From contig CM027381.1 of the NCBI GenBank assembly GCA_015680905.1, positions 85,151,501-85,215,500 on the forward strand: DNA of 64,000 bases, given 5' to 3'. The notes under the pieces are model-generated. The model was not told the DNA's origin. It ran no database searches and saw nothing but the letters and a program-made list of their open reading frames with translations. The position numbers and the translations under genes were made by a program. Of the stretch, positions 60,449-64,000 are shown piece after piece; the stretch's first letter is position 1; the number at the start of each line of letters is the position of its first letter. Origin of the DNA: Coptis chinensis (Eukaryota; Streptophyta; Magnoliopsida; Ranunculales; Ranunculaceae).

Positions 60449-60649
60449 GCTTGTGGGAGGGCTTGTAATCATCCTTTGGAGGATTGTGGTGTTGGATCCA
60501 TTGCATGCTCCTTGCCTGGATGCCTGTCTTGCCTTTGTGGAGGGAATTGTTGGCCACCTGATGCCATTGATCTCTTGCTGGATTGTTGAATTAACAAGCC
60601 AAAGATGTTGTACCTAGCGCCTGAATGTCAGTTTTCCGACGACTGAAAC

Positions 60650-61140
60650 CAATATTCCCTACGAAGTGAAGTAGCTAGTGCACTTGTAGCTAGATGCAAC
60701 ATGCAAGTACACCAAAGAGCATTTTGGTTATGGAAAAAAACGGTGCTGATTATATTAGAGAAACATAGATGGATTGTTTTAGCAAAAAAAAATATAGATG
60801 AATTGTAGTACACTTGTCGTGGAATGTGTAATATGTGTCTAGGTGTCAAGTTGGTGCATGCACGCAAAGCAGACGTGTCAATGTGAGTGTTTGGTGACAA
60901 GACAAATAAGGAGGTTCTAGACTCTAGTAGGTGAGACTAGTGCGAGCTGAGACAAGGGTTGAGTACTTGAGTCCAAATGCTCATCCACTCTCTAGCTTAA
61001 TTTGGCACAAATGCTCCTGCTGCAGTGCTGCTTAATGTTAGTTTAAGAGTCCTCACTAGTGGTCAACGTGTCTGTAGGTTAGCTAAGAGATTGAAGCATA
61101 AATTAATATGATCTAACCATGGAACAACAGATCCGTAACT
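60650..61140. other. Upstream flank of SDR copy 2
   Basis: Promoter-side DNA of the decayed SDR gene. No gene recognised. Confidence 0.35.
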
Positions 61141-61143
61141 TAA

Positions 61144-61252
61144 GAGCATCTTCAATTGTTGAATTTTCCTGTTAGTTTTTCTAGTTGATTCTTAGCTAAA
61201 ATCAGCATACAATGCTGAAAATGTTGAAGAAAGTGATGGATTGAAAATGCTC
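61144..61252. mobile_element. Tourist-like MITE (PIF/Harbinger type)
   Basis: A 109-bp element with ends GAGCATCTTCAATTG and ATTGAAAATGCTC, imperfect inverted repeats. It is flanked by TAA on both sides (61141-61143 and 61253-61255). GAGCATC... ends with a 3-bp TAA duplication are the Tourist pattern. Confidence 0.7.
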
Positions 61253-61335
61253 TAACAATTTAACTTGTTGCCAGGGAAGTTTTGAAGCAGTGAATAGTTG
61301 GGAGAGATTAGAAATTAAATAATTATATTGCAAGT

Positions 61336-61855
61336 AGGGGGCGGATCCAGGAATTTCGTTGAGGGTATTCAAGTCAGAAATTTAACAACCAAATTTTTTT
61401 TTTAGTGTTATATAAAAAAATTTTTAAAAAAATCAACAAGTAATTCTGTAAAATCTTGAGGTCACTAACAATAGAAGGTTCAGTATAAACATATGATTTC
61501 AAAATGAAAAATGATATCCGCGAGAAATTGAATTGAGAATTCGAGATAGTTTGAGAAATAAATCCGAGAAAATATCGAAATAATAGAGAATGTGATTGAG
61601 AAATCGAAAACGTTTGGAAAGCTGGAAAAAAATGAAATGAATTACTCATTGGAGTAAAAGTAAGTGTAAACTTGGCCTAAATTACATAGTCCATAATCCA
61701 AAATGTTAAAAAAAACTTGTGAACTAATGAGCCAAGTTTTTTTGGGCTAAATACTAATGGGCCAACTTAAATACTACCAGTTAAGCATGCTACTTTTTTT
61801 TTTGGGCAAACTTGAATACCCTAGTTGTACAGTGGGTCCACCCATGATTGCAGGG
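61336..61855. repeat. Interspersed repeat with GGATCC/GGTCCACC ends
   Basis: Left part GGGGGCGGATCCAGGAATTT then GGGTATTCAAGT; right part ACTTGAATACCCTAG then GTGGGTCCACCCATG. The GGGTATTCAAGT words are inverted, so the block behaves as an imperfect inverted repeat of about 520 bp. It is probably a decayed DNA element. Confidence 0.45.
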
Positions 61856-62020
61856 CAATTTTGACACTTAAATAAGCATTTAATTGGAAAGGAAAACTAG
61901 TACCACTAATCAGTGGCAGACAGGGACAGAGCCGGGATTCTAAGTCAGGGGTGCGAGATTATGTGGACACCCCACCCCACCCCACCCTACCAAAAGAAAA
62001 AGTATACAATTTTTTTATAT

Positions 62021-62168
62021 TTTTTTTTTTATGTTAGAAAGTCTAAACAATAAATATCAACAAAATTATGTATTTATTTCAATTAACAAAACGAGTTTTT
62101 TTATGTTAGAAGGTCTAAACACTAAATATCAACAAAATTATGTATTTATTTCAATTAACAAAACGAGA
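62021..62168. repeat. Tandem repeat, two units of about 73 bp
   Basis: ATGTTAGAAAGTCTAAACA to CAATTAACAAAACGAG, present twice with few differences. Confidence 0.8.
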
Positions 62169-62277
62169 GTGTGTTGACTACTAAGAATTGAATATGGACT
62201 GACGAAGTTAACTACTTAAACTATTAATTAATATTACTATGTCTATATATATCTACATAATCTAGTCCACAAGTCTA

Positions 62278-62440
62278 CAACAATTCAACAAATTGTTAAC
62301 TTCCTATAATGCTATAAGTCTATATAACTCTACTATTGTGTGGAGAAAACTATAAAGGAACAATTCAACAGATTGTTAACTTCCTATAAAATTATAAGTT
62401 TATATAATCCTACTATCATGTGGAGAAAACTATAAAAGAT
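62278..62440. repeat. Tandem repeat, two units of about 80 bp
   Basis: AACAATTCAACAAATTGTTA to TGTGGAGAAAACTATAAA, present twice with few differences. Confidence 0.8.
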
Positions 62441-62806
62441 TAACATTGAAAATTAAAAAATTACCTCGTTTTTTTTAAACAGCAAATTACCTCGTTTAAA
62501 GTAGAATTTTTTTTTATAATGATAACGAATTTTACAAATAATTAAGACAAACATGCAACAAACTATGCCGTCAGTTTTCAGTCCTTTCTGGATAGCAAAA
62601 TCCTATTCTTCTAAAAACAAACTCGTTAGAGCTAGTTGTCATAATGTTACTGTTTATAACTTTCTGAAGTCTCTTGAGGAGTTCAACAGACTGTTGTTCT
62701 AAGAAACCGAAATGATAACGTTTTTTTTTAAGTGAAAATTTTATTGATAATAATAACGAGTTTTATAAATAATTAGGACAAACATACAACAAGTCAATTC
62801 CTTTAC

Positions 62807-62850
<44 letters not shown>

Positions 62851-63445
62851 GTTGAGGTATGATGTTTGTTTAAGAATTGATAGTGAAAGAAATGAAGGAT
62901 GATTAGAATTATACAAACTGACCGACTGGCCTTTGGGACTTTGGCTATTTGTTTGTCTTATTAACCTATCAAATATTTAAAGACACATTTGTCCATCTTT
63001 AATAGTTTTGGACTCAAAGTAAATTATAAATAATAATTTTGTAAGAGCAAAAAGAGAAATAAAAAAAACGTTGGTTTATTAGAATGTTTTTTATTAGTTT
63101 TTTTTTTCATACTATTTTTTTTGTTAATTATATTCTCACTATAGTTGTAAAAATTTGGAGTGCGGTAGTAGAAGTTTGCTAAAAAAATTGGGGAGAGCAA
63201 ATCGTTATAGTTTGAAGATTTTTTTAGACAATTAGTTATGTGGTAGTGAAACTATTCTAACCTTAGGAGTACGACTGCCCCCACACGCATCCCCCTATAT
63301 CCATCTATGGTGGCTGAGCCAATAATTGTCTCCAGGGGGGTCTAGTGCTTAGTACACTGCCAGAACCTAAACAAGTACTTATTTATTTTTTCCCAGTGTG
63401 TAACAATATACACTAAGGAGTCATGGTAAACGAAATAGTTATGTA
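62441..63445. other. AT-rich repeat-derived DNA, no gene
   Basis: AAATAATTAAGACAAACAT-like and AAATAATTAGGACAAACAT-like segments recur (about 62530 and 62770), each preceded by a TTATAATGATAACGA-like stretch. A T run of about 36 lies at 62810-62845. Confidence 0.4.
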
Positions 63446-63845
63446 CTAGAAAGTAAACCTGTGCATACGCACCGGCTCTTTTAAAAATTTACTCAACAAT
63501 CATAATAAATCGTGATTCCTGTTTTCGTCGCTAACCTATTTTAATTTCCTAACAAATTGTTTTAATCAAGTCTTAAAAATCTGTTTTAATTTCTTAACAA
63601 ATTGTTTTAATTATGTTTTAAAAACCCGTGTTTTTTAATTGGGGGAGGGATACCATTTTAATTTGGAAATAAATGGTTTTTATACTACTATTTGAGTTTT
63701 GGTTTTAAAAGGAAAGGAGATTCCCGTTTGAAGTTGGATTCTAAAAGGAAAAAAAGTTTCCCATTTTAAGTTAACTATTAAGTTGATGACGTGGAATTTT
63801 AATAGAGCTCGAAAAATATCTCTTGTGGGAGTTTTAATATTAAGA
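63446..63845 (-). mobile_element. Helitron-like 3' end, copy 1
   Basis: On the minus strand, GAGCCGGTGCGTATGCACAG, then GTTTACTTT, then CTAG followed by T. The hairpin GTGC/GCAC before CTAG fits a Helitron 3' end. About 170 bp of body with AACAAATTGTTTTAAT words follow, and similar sequence recurs after the second terminus at 63846. Confidence 0.5.
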
Positions 63846-64000
63846 CTAGCTTGTAGGCCCGTGCATACGCACCGGCTCTTTTGAAAACATTTAGATTTTT
63901 TTTCTAACCCGTTGACTATCGTTTAGTCGCTAACTCGTTTTAATTTTTTAACAAATTGTTTTAAATAAAGTTTTAATTAAGTTTTAAAAACCCGTTTTTT
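63846..64000 (-). mobile_element. Helitron-like 3' end, copy 2, running out of the window
   Basis: On the minus strand, GAGCCGGTGCGTATGCACGG, then GCCTACAAG, then CTAG followed by T. The body (TCGCTAACTCGTTTTAATTT, AACAAATTGTTTTAAAT) repeats that of copy 1. The rest lies beyond the window. Confidence 0.5.

Larger units (their letters stand above)
53000..60567 (-). pseudogene. SDR aldehyde reductase, copy 2, decayed, first exon split off by an LTR element
   Basis: Exon 1 (60567 to about 60450) reads MASGGQQFPPQRQDRHPGKE and ends YKPSHKL. The remaining exons lie at about 54040-53000. The cofactor region reads GEVAIVTG but then loses two bases within GGDSGIG. It continues HCFALEGATVAFTYVK, DVLVNNAAEQHK, a frame slip before the FFMVR site, SSIINITSVTAY, YTSTKG with the catalytic Tyr and Lys, a small in-frame duplication, GLALQLVERGIRVNGVAPGP, and a frame slip at YVFL. 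The last exon GGVIVNG reads past the usual stop. An LTR element of 5.6 kb lies immediately inside exon 1's end. Copy 2 is therefore inactive by several criteria. Confidence 0.75.

Noticed and set aside
1-64000. tRNA, rRNA or CRISPR features.
   Set aside because: No cloverleaf with intact TTCRA arm, no rRNA core and no spaced short palindromic array was seen by eye; the spaced minisatellites are diverged tandem units, not CRISPR.

Overview
The window looks like nuclear DNA of a flowering plant, most likely a eudicot. It is AT-rich. Its genes have several short exons with GT-AG introns, and it holds plant-type pectinesterase, mevalonate kinase and plastid/seed-type aldehyde reductase genes, PPR, F-box/FBD, AKRP-type ankyrin and phytosulfokine-receptor-like gene fragments, plant LINEs, Ty1/copia and Ty3/gypsy remnants, MITEs and Helitron-like termini. 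The species cannot be named from the sequence.

Two host genes can be spliced by eye into complete proteins: a secreted pectinesterase on the minus strand (5086-7140, five exons, 327 residues) and mevalonate kinase on the plus strand (42018-44539, five exons, 386 residues). Two related NADPH-dependent aldehyde-reductase-type SDR genes lie on the minus strand (48002-49176 and about 53000-60567). Both read as pseudogenes. The second has its first exon separated from the rest by a 5.6-kb LTR element that seems to carry no coding sequence.

Layout: 1-4262 is the 3' part of a LINE split by a 2.6-kb insertion with a 5-bp target duplication (probable solo LTR). 4501-4951 is a hAT-type MITE. 5086-7257 is the pectinesterase gene, with another inverted-repeat element in intron 1. 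7624-8590 looks like the end of a CACTA transposon. 8700-22340 is dominated by a dispersed leader plus about 56-bp minisatellite repeats (three arrays), with MITEs, a copia LTR, small LINE pieces, a long palindrome with an AT core, and a 585-bp direct repeat whose two copies both end at ACTAGT beside Helitron-like hairpins. 24195-27402 is a 3.2-kb transposon with about 297-bp terminal inverted repeats. It carries fragments of two unrelated host genes, an MTR4/HEN2-type RNA helicase and a PPR protein. 27485-28130 is the end of a Ty3/gypsy element. 28650-37330 is a patchwork of host gene fragments on both strands (7-TM receptor-like, AKRP-type ankyrin, actin, PSKR-like LRR, a second ankyrin). 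After mevalonate kinase come a polyadenylated LINE ORF1-type copy (44939-46780), SDR copy 1, a short copia element with GTTGG target duplications (49448-51966), and SDR copy 2 with its inserted element. 60650-64000 is repeat-derived, with a Tourist MITE, tandem repeats and two Helitron-like 3' termini.

The pectinesterase would act in the cell wall and mevalonate kinase in isoprenoid precursor synthesis. Nothing suggests the genes work together. The main theme is gene-fragment capture and nested insertion. All domain calls come from reading translations by eye; no database search was run.
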